Origin: Sulfitobacter sp. | GTDB taxonomy: Bacteria; Pseudomonadota; Alphaproteobacteria; Rhodobacterales; Rhodobacteraceae | NCBI GenBank assembly: GCA_024636395.1 | Contig: JAGXHD010000096.1 | Coordinates: 1 to 11,316 of the forward strand | DNA length: 11,316 nucleotides | Direction: 5' to 3' | Shown here: positions 1 to 7,764 of the stretch, piece by piece | Numbering within the stretch: position 1 is the first letter of the stretch | Layout: each line of letters starts with the position of its first letter | The notes under the pieces: generated by a model | The model's input: only the letters and a program-made list of their open reading frames with translations | Databases searched by the model: none | Told to the model about the DNA's origin: nothing | Made by a program: the position numbers and the translations under genes

Positions 1-591
1 CAGCATCTCTGGCACACCGAGATACGCGGCGATTCCGTTCATCACTTCGACGCTCTGCAAATCCTCGTATGCAACGTAAAACGCTGTTTGCCCGCTGATC
101 TGCAAGCGGTTCATCAGCTTGATCTGAAATCCCTGCAGCGCCTCCAGATGCGCCTCGAATTCGGCCGCATCAAAGATGGCCTTGGCAGTTTTATGCGCCT
201 TCATATCCGTCAGCTTCCACTGCCCGGTTTCCTGCGCGATCTTCCAGCTTACATAGCTCTCGACAGGGTTGCGCGTGAGAATAATCTTGGCACAGTCGGG
301 ATCGTCCAGGACCAGATCGAGCACGCGTGGATCGTGATCGTGAAAGTAGCGAAAGCCCCCCATCGCCGTCGGATCGTGCCGGATTGCCCGCAGCAAGGCG
401 GCAGGCTCACTGTCTCGCGCTGCCTGATCCACGCCCAATATCTCGGTCGTGTTCGGATATCCGATGAAATGCGGGTTGAACGCCTCCCCATGGCATTTGA
501 TTCCGGCAAAGGCGTTGAGGTTCGCCTCCAGGAAATTAGATCCCGTGCGCATCTCCGCAAACACCACAAAACTGTGGAACGTCTTGGCCAT
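1..591 (-). CDS. Sulfotransferase, Stf0/NodH-like (partial, 3' end beyond window)
   Basis: The minus strand is open from an ATG at 591-589 to the left edge, giving the first 197 residues with no stop. Two signatures of PAPS-dependent sulfotransferases are visible. The N-terminal 5'-phosphosulfate loop is MRTGSNFL (residues 14-21), and the 3'-phosphate-binding motif is ILTRNPVESYVS (104-115), with Arg107 and Ser115 as the expected phosphate ligands. The family moves sulfate from PAPS to a hydroxyl of a sugar or glycolipid and releases PAP. The acceptor cannot be read from the sequence. The ATG directly abuts the TAG of the upstream glycosyltransferase (0-bp gap), and GGTGA a few bases before it serves as the ribosome site, so translation is probably coupled. 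That position suggests it sulfates the glycan made by this gene set, which is inference. NodH- or Stf0-type is my best family guess; the sulfotransferase fold itself is well supported. Confidence 0.85.
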   Translation of the reverse strand, partial: MAKTFHSFVVFAEMRTGSNFLEANLNAFAGIKCHGEAFNPHFIGYPNTTEILGVDQAARDSEPAALLRAIRHDPTAMGGFRYFHDHDPRVLDLVLDDPDCAKIILTRNPVESYVSWKIAQETGQWKLTDMKAHKTAKAIFDAAEFEAHLEALQGFQIKLMNRLQISGQTAFYVAYEDLQSVEVMNGIAAYLGVPEML

Positions 592-2295
592 CTATTTCAC
601 CAGGTACGGTTTGCGCGGCACATGCGCGCTCGATATCGGCCCTCGCTCGACAGGGAAATCCCCCATGAGATAAGGGTGCATCCCCTGGTTCTTGAGGTTT
701 TGCAGGAATTGTCCGAAGCCGTGCAGATCGACCATCTTGGGCGCCTCCGACAACCGCCGGATCCGCGCCTGTCCGATTTCGTCGAGGATCCCCTGCAAGG
801 GCTCCATCGGCGCCTCGATAAACTCAGCCATTGACCAGATCCGTACCCGCGCCTTGGTATAGGGTGAACGCAGCACGTCCATATGCTCGCTCTCGACCTT
901 TTGCAGTGTAGCGGCGATGCGGCGGATGTCCGCGAAATCCATGTTGGACCGGAACAACGGCACCGACCACGCCCCTGTGATCACCGAAATCTGGGCATTG
1001 GGATCTTTGGCCACGCGCCAGTTGATATCCTGATTATCGATCGGACCGAATTGGAAGCATTGCCGCTCCCCGCGCGTGTTCCAGATCAGATTGGTCAAAA
1101 ACGCCTCGGGGTTATAATCGCGCTGCTCGGCATTGTCGCTCAGAGCACCGTTCAGCGTCGCCTGTCCTTCGGCAAAATGCGCACGGTCCGGCGCGAACAG
1201 ATGACCATGCACCCGTGCGCCCGTCGCATTGTTCAACCAGCTCTCGAAATTCTCGAACAGCTCGGAAAACCCCTGAAACACTGAATATTCCGCCGCCGTC
1301 ACGCCGTTCTCCCAATCCTCGTTGGGAAATCGCGACTGCATATAGAGCCCCGAGCGTCCGCGCGTCCGCCGCTCCACCGCCTTGGCGAAAATACGGTCGA
1401 TCTTCCCCGGATTAGGCTCTGTCTTTTTCATCGCACCGTCGGCATCCGTCAGAAACGCCTCGTACAGGCGATCGGCGTAGGGCCAGATCTTGCGCGCCAC
1501 AAAGCAATCGGACCGCCGCAGCAGTTGCAGATGGTCGTTATAGAAAATATGCGGCTTACCCTGAAAATCGAACTTCGACAGCGTGAGTGAACGGCTCTCG
1601 ACGCTGGTCGAATAGAGCCGCGAGAGCGTCTGGAAATAGCTCTCATCAGGAATCCACACATGTCGGAAATAGCGATCATAAGCGGCCCGCTCGGGGTCTT
1701 GCAGGATCGCCGACAGGGTCTGCCGCGTCAGGCACCACCACTGCGAACCCATATGCGGAACCACGCCCGCAGGCATTCGCCGCTTGAGGCCCAGCGCGCG
1801 CTGGAACTTCACCGCCCGGTCAAACAGATATCTGTTGCGCTTCCATGAAAACGGGAAGCGCATCGTAAACCGCTCCTCGTCAAGCCCGCCCACGGTCCAA
1901 GGCACATCCGCCGTCGTCGCGCTTTCGATGAAGTCGGTGCGCGGACGGTTCGCCAGATAATCGATCAATTCATGCACCGGGCGCAGTGGCAGGCAGGATC
2001 CAGAGGCCAGATAGACATGACGCACATCGGGAAAGCTGGCCAGCATCAGCTCCGAAGCGGCCTGAGATGCTGCCACGATACCCCAGGTTCCCCACTCGCA
2101 GCGATACCGCTTGCTGAACAGCACGTTCGGCACATCGGCAAGCGCCGCCACAAAGCTGTCATACGTCTTGGCAGACACTTTGCGGTCCACATGGATCACG
2201 ATAGGCACATTTGCCGCCGCCCAGTGGCGCGCAACCTGCTCCGCGCGGCCGAGCGCCGTGTGCACCAGCATGGCAACGCCCAATGTGGCCGTCAT
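592..2295 (-). CDS. Core-2/I-branching beta-1,6-GlcNAc-transferase-like (GT14) protein with extra C-terminal domain
   Basis: This 567-residue protein appears to have two parts. Residues about 5-280 fit the Branch (GT14) family, which includes Core-2 GlcNAc-transferases and peptide O-xylosyltransferases. Visible signs are the opening strand GVAMLVHT (6-13), IVIHVDRKV (32-40), EWGTWGIV (67-74), YLASGSCLPLRP (95-106), GSQWWCLT (183-190) and PDESYFQT (216-223); the last two are the acidic and tryptophan-rich segments expected near the active site. Residues about 325-567 form a second domain that I cannot assign; I believe a Rhodobacterales-specific DUF exists for such tails, but this is unverified. 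There is no signal peptide or membrane segment, so it is probably cytoplasmic or membrane-associated. The ATG at 2295 overlaps the upstream TGA (ATGA), with AAAGGGA seven bases before it. The predicted role is adding a branch sugar to a surface glycan; donor and acceptor are unknown. Confidence 0.87.
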   Translation of the reverse strand: MTATLGVAMLVHTALGRAEQVARHWAAANVPIVIHVDRKVSAKTYDSFVAALADVPNVLFSKRYRCEWGTWGIVAASQAASELMLASFPDVRHVYLASGSCLPLRPVHELIDYLANRPRTDFIESATTADVPWTVGGLDEERFTMRFPFSWKRNRYLFDRAVKFQRALGLKRRMPAGVVPHMGSQWWCLTRQTLSAILQDPERAAYDRYFRHVWIPDESYFQTLSRLYSTSVESRSLTLSKFDFQGKPHIFYNDHLQLLRRSDCFVARKIWPYADRLYEAFLTDADGAMKKTEPNPGKIDRIFAKAVERRTRGRSGLYMQSRFPNEDWENGVTAAEYSVFQGFSELFENFESWLNNATGARVHGHLFAPDRAHFAEGQATLNGALSDNAEQRDYNPEAFLTNLIWNTRGERQCFQFGPIDNQDINWRVAKDPNAQISVITGAWSVPLFRSNMDFADIRRIAATLQKVESEHMDVLRSPYTKARVRIWSMAEFIEAPMEPLQGILDEIGQARIRRLSEAPKMVDLHGFGQFLQNLKNQGMHPYLMGDFPVERGPISSAHVPRKPYLVK

Positions 2296-3302
2296 GCCCA
2301 GTTCCCTTTCGACATCAGGCCCAATATCTCAAGCTGACGCCAGTTGATGTATTTCTCCGACCATTTACACCATAGTTGCGGGTTGTCCCTAACGCGCTCT
2401 GCATAGGCCTTGTATTCGACCGAGCCCGCATAATGCTCCCCGCGTTCCAACTCCTCCGCTGCCTTGGCGCCGAACGTGTCGATGAATTTCGCATGCAACA
2501 GCACGCCGCTCGCCTTCTCGCCGCCCCACTCGTCATAGACCTGATTAAGGCCGCGCGGCAGCAGCATATGGGTCGAGCTGACATAGACGTACTTGCGGTC
2601 CCATTTGACCAGCGGCACCTTGTTGAGCGCCGGCGCCTTCTCGGGCTCCTGCGCAAAAAACACCCTCGCGCGCGGCCCGCCCTGGATCCACAGATTGGTG
2701 AACCCCCGGTTGCGCGACATCGTATAGTTCCCACTGTCGAACCACGAGGCGATCTCGATCGGGTCCTGCCCCGCGCGGTAGGGCTGCTCGTCCAACCGCC
2801 CTTTGGGATACATATCCAGCAGCATTGCCGAGAATGATTTGATCGAGGATGCATCGAGCCAGTCCGTCAGCGCCCGCAGGGGCCGCGTATCGCAGAATGG
2901 ATAGACCAGGAATTCGTCTGGATCGAGCGTCAGCACCCAATGTCCGTGGGCATATTTACGCTGGAGCCAGTTCAGCCAGTCCACCCCGAAGCGCGACCGC
3001 CGGTAGCTCGCCCGCGTGTGCCACAGGGATACGTCAGGCTGGCTGCGCAGAAACTCCATCGCGCCGTCTTCGCTGTCATTGTCCACGAAAAAGAAATGAT
3101 TAACACCTTGCTTACGGTAGTAATCAAGGAAGTAGGGCAGCCGGATCTTCTCGTTTCGCTGGGTGCAGAAAAGCAAAATATCTTCGGGCCGAATTTGATC
3201 GGTCCGGTCTACGACGCATTTCAATTCGCGCCGCTTTCTAAATGCCCTGATCCGCCAACGCTTCCGCTGGAGCCTCAGGCGATATGATCGGATCGCACCC
3301 AA
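2292..3302 (-). CDS. Glycosyltransferase, GT2-like (Glyco_tranf_2_4 type)
   Basis: This is a 336-residue protein. After a very basic N-terminus (residues 5-27, many Arg and Lys, possibly a membrane-surface contact), the catalytic domain begins at DILLFCTQRNEKIRLPYFL (41-59). It continues with VNHFFFVDNDSEDG (67-80) and the DxD-like metal and nucleotide-sugar site LDPDEF (126-131). The RNE...LPYFLDYYR and VDN.S.DG pattern is typical of Glyco_tranf_2_4 proteins, which are GT-A fold enzymes of bacterial surface glycan synthesis. The start is TTG at 3302: the frame is closed by a TGA twelve bases upstream with no ATG between, and GAGGG (3313-3309) sits six bases before the TTG. It follows the GT4 gene after 45 bp and overlaps the branching-type gene by 4 bp, so it is in the same operon. 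The sugar it transfers is unknown. Confidence 0.85.
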   Translation of the reverse strand: MGAIRSYRLRLQRKRWRIRAFRKRRELKCVVDRTDQIRPEDILLFCTQRNEKIRLPYFLDYYRKQGVNHFFFVDNDSEDGAMEFLRSQPDVSLWHTRASYRRSRFGVDWLNWLQRKYAHGHWVLTLDPDEFLVYPFCDTRPLRALTDWLDASSIKSFSAMLLDMYPKGRLDEQPYRAGQDPIEIASWFDSGNYTMSRNRGFTNLWIQGGPRARVFFAQEPEKAPALNKVPLVKWDRKYVYVSSTHMLLPRGLNQVYDEWGGEKASGVLLHAKFIDTFGAKAAEELERGEHYAGSVEYKAYAERVRDNPQLWCKWSEKYINWRQLEILGLMSKGNWA

Positions 3303-3347
3303 ACACTGCCCTCATTCTCATGGTCCGTCAGCCTTCCTGCACGCCTA

Positions 3348-4601
3348 TCAGGTCAAAGTTAACGCAATCTTGAAGTGCGCTTCCCATGTCGGCGCCGAAA
3401 ATCCGACTACCCGATGCGTGTCCCGAGCCCGTATGGACCACTCCTTGACGCTGTCTTCCCATAATTCTTGTGCTGAATCATCTAGGTATAGTGCATTATT
3501 TGCAAGGATTTCCCGAAATGTCGCCTTATTGCTGCACATGACCGGGGTGCCGAGGGCCAGCGCTTCGAGTGCAGGCAGGCCGAAACCTTCTGCATGGCTC
3601 GGAAAAAGCAGCCCCTGCGCGCCTTGTATCAGAGCGGCCAGCGCGCCGTCCGTCAGCCCACGCACCTCCCGCACACGCGCCTTTGGCGACAGCGCATCCA
3701 GACGCGCGAACACTACTTCGTTGTTCCAGCCACGGCTGCCACAGATCAACAGAACGGGCGCATCCGGCCCCATCCGCGCCCAGATGTCCAGCAGCAGCGC
3801 GTGGTTCTTGCGCGGCTCTATCGTGCCGACAGTAACGAAGTAAGGACCCTCCGGCGGCAGGCCGCAAGGCAGCTGCGCCGCATCCGGCGCCACAGGTACT
3901 GTCCCCAGATGTGCAACAATCCCGCGCGGAACTTCGCCCCAAGCCGCCATTGCACGCTCTGTGCGGGCCTGCGTATCCGCCGAATTGTAGAGGATCAGAT
4001 CAGCAAAGCGGCGCACCCGCTGCATCTTCCGTGCAAAAGCCTCCGCAGTGCCCACGCGCTGGTACTGCGGATACTCCAGCGGAATGATATCATGCACAAA
4101 GACGGAAATACGCGAGCGGGGCAGCCCACGAACCGCCGCAAAGACCCGCTCCGACAGGTTGCTGTGCCCGATGTTGAGATAGGCTGTGCCAGCAGGCAGG
4201 TTGCGTCGCAGCATCCGCGCCAGCCCCTGCGGAAGACAGCGCGCCACAGCCAGCTTGCGCGCATCCGTCAGCGCAGCGCGGGCCCGCGGATGCCAGCCCC
4301 GCTGCAAGCGCGCGAGCAGATCCGGAGGCGTATGCGGTGCGGCGCCCGTCAGCCGCGCGTGAAACGCGATCAGCCCCGCGCGGTCAAGCAGCACGTAGCC
4401 CAGGGGCGTCCGCGCCAAGCCCCAGACCGGCACCGTATCCGCCACCAGCGCCCCGATGTAAGCCAGCTCGACCCGGTCGACCCCGGTCCACACCCGCCCC
4501 GCACGCCGCAGCACGCGTGTTATGTCCAGCAGCCGCGAGGACGGCGGGCTATTCAGCACACCGTCCAGTTCGGGTTCATTTCCACCCATTGGCCCGGTCA
4601 A
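3348..4601 (-). CDS. Glycosyltransferase family 4 (GT-B, Glycos_transf_1)
   Basis: This is a 417-residue GT-B enzyme. The N-terminal half has the acceptor-domain motif VFVHDIIPLEYPQYQR (167-182), followed by LILYNSADTQARTE (202-215). The C-terminal half carries the donor-binding signatures: VGTIEPRKNH (258-267), LLICGSRGWNN (284-294), and EGFGLPALE (338-346), the E-x7-E motif in which the first Glu contacts the donor sugar and the second the ribose or nucleotide. The family makes retaining glycosidic bonds, usually from UDP- or GDP-sugars; GalU next door could supply UDP-glucose, but the donor is not shown. The longest start is TTG at 4601, with AGG ten bases upstream. ATG at 4589 is a reasonable alternative that shortens the protein by four residues. 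It lies 15 bp after galU and 45 bp before the next glycosyltransferase, consistent with an operon. Confidence 0.88.
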   Translation of the reverse strand: MTGPMGGNEPELDGVLNSPPSSRLLDITRVLRRAGRVWTGVDRVELAYIGALVADTVPVWGLARTPLGYVLLDRAGLIAFHARLTGAAPHTPPDLLARLQRGWHPRARAALTDARKLAVARCLPQGLARMLRRNLPAGTAYLNIGHSNLSERVFAAVRGLPRSRISVFVHDIIPLEYPQYQRVGTAEAFARKMQRVRRFADLILYNSADTQARTERAMAAWGEVPRGIVAHLGTVPVAPDAAQLPCGLPPEGPYFVTVGTIEPRKNHALLLDIWARMGPDAPVLLICGSRGWNNEVVFARLDALSPKARVREVRGLTDGALAALIQGAQGLLFPSHAEGFGLPALEALALGTPVMCSNKATFREILANNALYLDDSAQELWEDSVKEWSIRARDTHRVVGFSAPTWEAHFKIALTLT

Positions 4602-4616
4602 GCAGCGCGGACCTGA

Positions 4617-5504
4617 TCAAAGACCAGGCACAATGCTTTTCAGATAGTCTGCAAGATCATCCCGCAATTCGGGGCGCGCGAGGCCATACGCCACGGTTGC
4701 CTGCAAAAACCCTGATTTAGAGCCACAATCAAAGCGCTGGCCCTGAAACCGGTAGCCATAGACCTTACGGTTTTGCTCAAGATCTTCCGCAATCGCGTCG
4801 GTCAGCTGGATCTCGCCGCCCGCGCCCCGCTTCATCTGGTCGAGGTTTTTCAAAACGCTAGGAGCAAGGATGTACCGGCCGATCACGGCAAGGTTGGACG
4901 GCGCCTCGCCCGCAGATGGCTTCTCAACCATGCTGCGTACTTCCAACAGATTACCGTCGGTATTCTCCACATCGAGGATCCCGTAGGAGGAGGTCCGTTC
5001 GGGCGCCACTTCCATCGCGGCGACCATATTGCCACCAGTCTCTTCATATGCTTCGACCATCTGCTGCAAGCACGGTTTGTCCGCAGAGATTACGTCATCC
5101 GGCAGAATGACGGCAAAGGGCTGATCACCGATCAGGCGGCGCGCACACCAGACCGCATGCCCAAGGCCCAGCGCCTTGTGCTGGCGGATATAGGCGATCG
5201 CACCGCTGTCCATATTGGTATCTTCGAGCATCTTGAGGATGTCGGTTTTGCCTTTCCGGCGCAGCTCTTCTTCGAGGTTTGGCGCGAGGTCGAAATAGTC
5301 CTCCAGCGCCCCCTTGCCCCGCGAGGTGACAAAGATGAATTCGGTAATCCCAGCTGCCCGTGCTTCGTCAATGGCGTATTGGATCAGCGGTCTATCGACC
5401 AGCGTCATGATCTCTTTGGGGACCGATTTGGTCGCTGGCAGAAATCGCGTTCCCATCCCGGCAACCGGGAAAATCGCTGTGGTAACCTTGTTCTTCATCG
5501 TCAC
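4617..5504 (-). CDS. galU: UTP-glucose-1-phosphate uridylyltransferase
   Basis: This 295-residue enzyme makes UDP-glucose from UTP and glucose-1-phosphate, feeding surface polysaccharide and glycolipid synthesis in the cytoplasm. The nucleotidyltransferase signature GMGTRFLPATK (16-26) is intact, followed by VPKEIM (28-33), ILPDD (133-137), VEKP (193-196), EIQLTDA (231-237) and FDCGSKSGF (258-266), all as in GalU rather than RmlA or GlmU. Length is close to the E. coli enzyme (about 300 residues). The start is probably GTG at 5504: GAGG at 5515-5512 is seven bases upstream, the right distance, whereas the ATG at 5498 would be thirteen bases away. It is the first gene of the tight cluster leading to the sulfotransferase and is preceded by a 174-bp AT-rich region that probably holds its promoter. 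The assignment is firm; its use for this particular glycan is inference. Confidence 0.96.
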   Translation of the reverse strand: MTMKNKVTTAIFPVAGMGTRFLPATKSVPKEIMTLVDRPLIQYAIDEARAAGITEFIFVTSRGKGALEDYFDLAPNLEEELRRKGKTDILKMLEDTNMDSGAIAYIRQHKALGLGHAVWCARRLIGDQPFAVILPDDVISADKPCLQQMVEAYEETGGNMVAAMEVAPERTSSYGILDVENTDGNLLEVRSMVEKPSAGEAPSNLAVIGRYILAPSVLKNLDQMKRGAGGEIQLTDAIAEDLEQNRKVYGYRFQGQRFDCGSKSGFLQATVAYGLARPELRDDLADYLKSIVPGL

Positions 5505-5678
5505 ACAAATGCCTCATCTTTGAATATTCTTCATCTCTACAAACCCCTTTGGCGCGTTGCAGCACAATAATCCAGCGGGATCGTCATTTTTTGCTCTAAT
5601 GCCCCTATGAAGCGTAAAAACGGCGCAAATATGACAATTTAGCTCTAATAAAGGGGGAAATCCGCTCAACCATGCCCG
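5505..5678 (-). promoter_or_regulatory. AT-rich leader region upstream of galU with direct repeat
   Basis: This 174-bp gap between a GT2 gene and galU is clearly more AT-rich than its surroundings and has no credible gene, so it most likely contains the promoter of the galU operon. I could not pick a convincing -35/-10 pair. It holds two copies of the octamer GCTCTAAT on the plus strand (5593-5600 and 5642-5649), 49 bp apart start to start, each near an AT-rich flank. It also has an 8-bp palindrome GAATATTC (5522-5529) just before the galU ribosome site. A GC-rich 5-bp hairpin (5674-5678 with 5684-5688, loop of five) overlaps the stop codon of the upstream GT2 gene but has no T-tract, so it is a weak terminator candidate. 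Confidence 0.45.
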
Positions 5679-6914
5679 TTATGCGGGCTCTATTCCGCGC
5701 ACGTCGGCAATCCGCGCCCGCTCTCGGGCGCTCCGGCGCGCCAGCGTCGTTAGCCGAAACAGCGGCTCGCTGCGATCAGAGCGCCCAAAGAGGCCACCGC
5801 GCTGAACCCAAACGCCGCGCGCATCAAACCACACGCGGTGAAACAATCCAGTCAGCGACAGCACCAGAACCGTCTCGATACTCCCCTGCGCTGCGCGCTC
5901 CGCCGCCGCATTGATCGCGGCAGTCCCCCGCAGTCCCCGCACGGCGGTAAAATGCGCCGCACGACGAACAGCATTCACCGCGCGAAACGGCAGCAGCGGA
6001 TGCCGCGCCAGTGTCGTCCCGCCAAAATGGCGCGTCTGACCCTCGGCATATCCATCTTTCAGCCGCTTCATAAGGCGCCGCACGTCGCGCGGCTCAAGCC
6101 GCCCCGCGATCATATGCTCGATCAGGCGCTGCCGCTCGGTCACGGTCAGTCCGCGCCACTGCATGGAGCGCGCGTCCTGCGGGATGTGCTTGCGCTGGAA
6201 AACAGCCCAACTCGCCCCGATCTCGTAGAGATCGCGCGGCCCGCGGTCATCACGGCGTGTAGCACTGGCCGCAAATCCATGATGCACCTGCGCCAGCGGC
6301 ACCAGCGCGGTGGCATGACCCGCCCGGGCAACCCGCATGTTCACATCCGTCTCGTCCAGATAAAACCGGAAAGCAGGGTCAAACCCGCCAAGCTGGACCA
6401 AGACATCGCGCCGAAACGCCATGTTAGTGCCTTCTATCTTGATGGCACGGCCCTTCGGCGGCACAAGAACAGTCGCCTGAACCGGATCGACCTCGACCGC
6501 TTCAGGCATTCCGAACGCATCCAGCGTCCGCGCCTTGTACTGAAAGCTGATCCCATTGCGCCCGCGCACGTAGCCGCCCATGGCCGCCACATCGCTGCGC
6601 ACGGCAGGGGCCGTCAGGTGGCGCAGCCATTGCGGCTCCGGTACCGCATCATCATCGATAAATGCGACGATCTCCCCCGCTGCATGCAAAAGCCCCAGAT
6701 TGCGCGCTGCCGATATATTCGCCTCATCGAAGGCTATGCACTTGATGTCGCGGAGGACCTGCGGCTCCTCGGTCACCGCAATCCCCGCAGGACAGGCCAC
6801 CACGACCACTTCGAACGCACCGTATTGCAGCTGCGCCACCCCCGCCAGACACCGGCGGAGCGCATCTGGCCGCTCCCGGCTTACGATGATGACACTGACG
6901 CTTGGATCGCTCAT
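5679..6914 (-). CDS. Glycosyltransferase family 2 with C-terminal extension
   Basis: This is a 411-residue protein whose first ~200 residues are a clear GT2 (GT-A) domain. The opening strand is VSVIIVSRERPDALRRCL (6-23), followed by the nucleotide-site segment NISAARNLGL (66-75), the metal-binding triad DDD (87-89), GTNMAFRR (162-169), and FYLDETDVNMR (184-194), which holds the likely catalytic acid residues. Residues ~200-411 are a basic extension that ends in a compact conserved-looking block, GVWVQRGGLFGRSDRSEPLF at about 367-386. I have seen this type of ending in other Rhodobacterales glycosyltransferases but cannot name it. ATG at 6914 follows the cysQ stop by 30 bp with AGG six bases upstream, so the gene is probably cotranscribed with cysQ. 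The 174-bp gap after it separates it from galU. Donor and product are unknown; a role in surface glycan assembly is inferred from the neighbours. Confidence 0.88.
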   Translation of the reverse strand: MSDPSVSVIIVSRERPDALRRCLAGVAQLQYGAFEVVVVACPAGIAVTEEPQVLRDIKCIAFDEANISAARNLGLLHAAGEIVAFIDDDAVPEPQWLRHLTAPAVRSDVAAMGGYVRGRNGISFQYKARTLDAFGMPEAVEVDPVQATVLVPPKGRAIKIEGTNMAFRRDVLVQLGGFDPAFRFYLDETDVNMRVARAGHATALVPLAQVHHGFAASATRRDDRGPRDLYEIGASWAVFQRKHIPQDARSMQWRGLTVTERQRLIEHMIAGRLEPRDVRRLMKRLKDGYAEGQTRHFGGTTLARHPLLPFRAVNAVRRAAHFTAVRGLRGTAAINAAAERAAQGSIETVLVLSLTGLFHRVWFDARGVWVQRGGLFGRSDRSEPLFRLTTLARRSARERARIADVRGIEPA

Positions 6915-6944
6915 CTGGGGCCTGCGCTCATCATGGCATGCCTG

Positions 6945-7742
6945 TCATGCGTCCTTCAGATCCACACCGGGCGCATAGGCGATGAAGAACGGATTGGCGT
7001 AGCCCGCCTTGCCGTAGATCAGCAGACCGTGGTCGTCGAACCGCACCACATCGCCGCCTGCCCCCTTGAGCACCGCGTGGCCTGCGGCCGTATCCCATTC
7101 CATCGTCCGGCCTACACGGGGATAGATATCGGCCTCCCCTGTCGCGATGAGACAAAACTTGAGCGAACTGCCCGCGCTCTTCATATCCTTCACGGCATAT
7201 TTGCCGATGTAATCGTCGGTGGCCTGATCCCGGTGCGATTTGCTCGCCACCACCATTAGCGCGGAATTATCCGGCTTAGAGACTGATATAGGCGTCATCG
7301 GTCCCACAGACTGCTTGTCGAAGGCGCCCGTTTCCTCGACCGATTGCCCCGCGGCACCGGTGAAAAACATCCGCCCCTTCGCGGGCGCATAGACCACACC
7401 GCGCGTCGGCACTCCACCTTCCACCAACGCGATATTGACCGTAAAATCACCGCGCCGGTGAATGAACTCCTTGGTGCCGTCCAAAGGATCCACGATCAAA
7501 AACGTATCACCCGTGGCGCTGTGCGTGTCCGCCTGCTCTTCGGTAATCAGCAGAACATCGGGAAACGCCGCGCGCAGGCCCTCTGAGATGATCCGGTCCG
7601 CCGCCTCGTCCGCCGCCGTCACCGGGCTGTCGTCGGACTTCGATTTCACATCGAAATCGTCGCGACCGTAAATCTCCATGATCTTATCACCTGCTTCAAG
7701 CGCCAGTTGCCGCATCACACGCGTCAATTTTTCGTAATCCAT
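6945..7742 (-). CDS. cysQ: 3'(2'),5'-bisphosphate nucleotidase (PAP phosphatase)
   Basis: This 265-residue member of the inositol-monophosphatase superfamily is of CysQ type. It hydrolyses 3'-phosphoadenosine 5'-phosphate (PAP) to AMP, removing the by-product of PAPS-using reactions. Metal-site motifs are complete: EE at 68-69, DPLDGTKEF at 85-93, and EWDTAAGHAVL starting at 215. The open frame extends to an ATG at 7826, but the extra 28 residues are not family-like and would overlap the opposing promoter. MDYEKL at 7742 is the usual CysQ beginning and has GAGAG upstream. A PAPS-type sulfotransferase lies at the far end of the same-strand gene set, so a dedicated PAP-clearing role is possible, though CysQ also serves general sulfate assimilation. 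It stands at the head of a unit with the GT2 gene 30 bp downstream. Confidence 0.94.
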   Translation of the reverse strand: MDYEKLTRVMRQLALEAGDKIMEIYGRDDFDVKSKSDDSPVTAADEAADRIISEGLRAAFPDVLLITEEQADTHSATGDTFLIVDPLDGTKEFIHRRGDFTVNIALVEGGVPTRGVVYAPAKGRMFFTGAAGQSVEETGAFDKQSVGPMTPISVSKPDNSALMVVASKSHRDQATDDYIGKYAVKDMKSAGSSLKFCLIATGEADIYPRVGRTMEWDTAAGHAVLKGAGGDVVRFDDHGLLIYGKAGYANPFFIAYAPGVDLKDA

Positions 7743-7764
7743 GCCCAACTCTCGCCATCCTTCG

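Noticed and set aside
3241..3321. Short minus-strand frame starting at ATG 3321 (27 codons), preceded by AGGAAGG, out of frame with the GT2-like gene
   Set aside because: It ends inside the GT2-like gene and has no recognisable product. The TTG start with its own ribosome site explains the gene without it, although a small coupling leader cannot be ruled out.
3594..4616. Plus-strand open frame of 340 codons opposite the GT4 gene
   Set aside because: Arg/Gln/Pro-rich low-quality translation antisense to a well-supported GT4 enzyme.
5505..5678. A small protein gene in the galU leader
   Set aside because: Frames here are short, lack a ribosome site and have AT-rich composition unlike genes of this genome.
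5674..5688. Hairpin GCCCG/CGGGC at the end of the GT2 gene as an intrinsic terminator
   Set aside because: It has a 5-bp stem overlapping the stop codon and no following T-run on the minus strand; too weak to list as a terminator.
5838..7259. Plus-strand open frame of 473 codons opposite the GT2 gene and cysQ
   Set aside because: It is a shadow of two real genes in GC-rich DNA. The translation is rich in Arg, His and Pro with no domain pattern, and both opposite-strand proteins have clear catalytic motifs.
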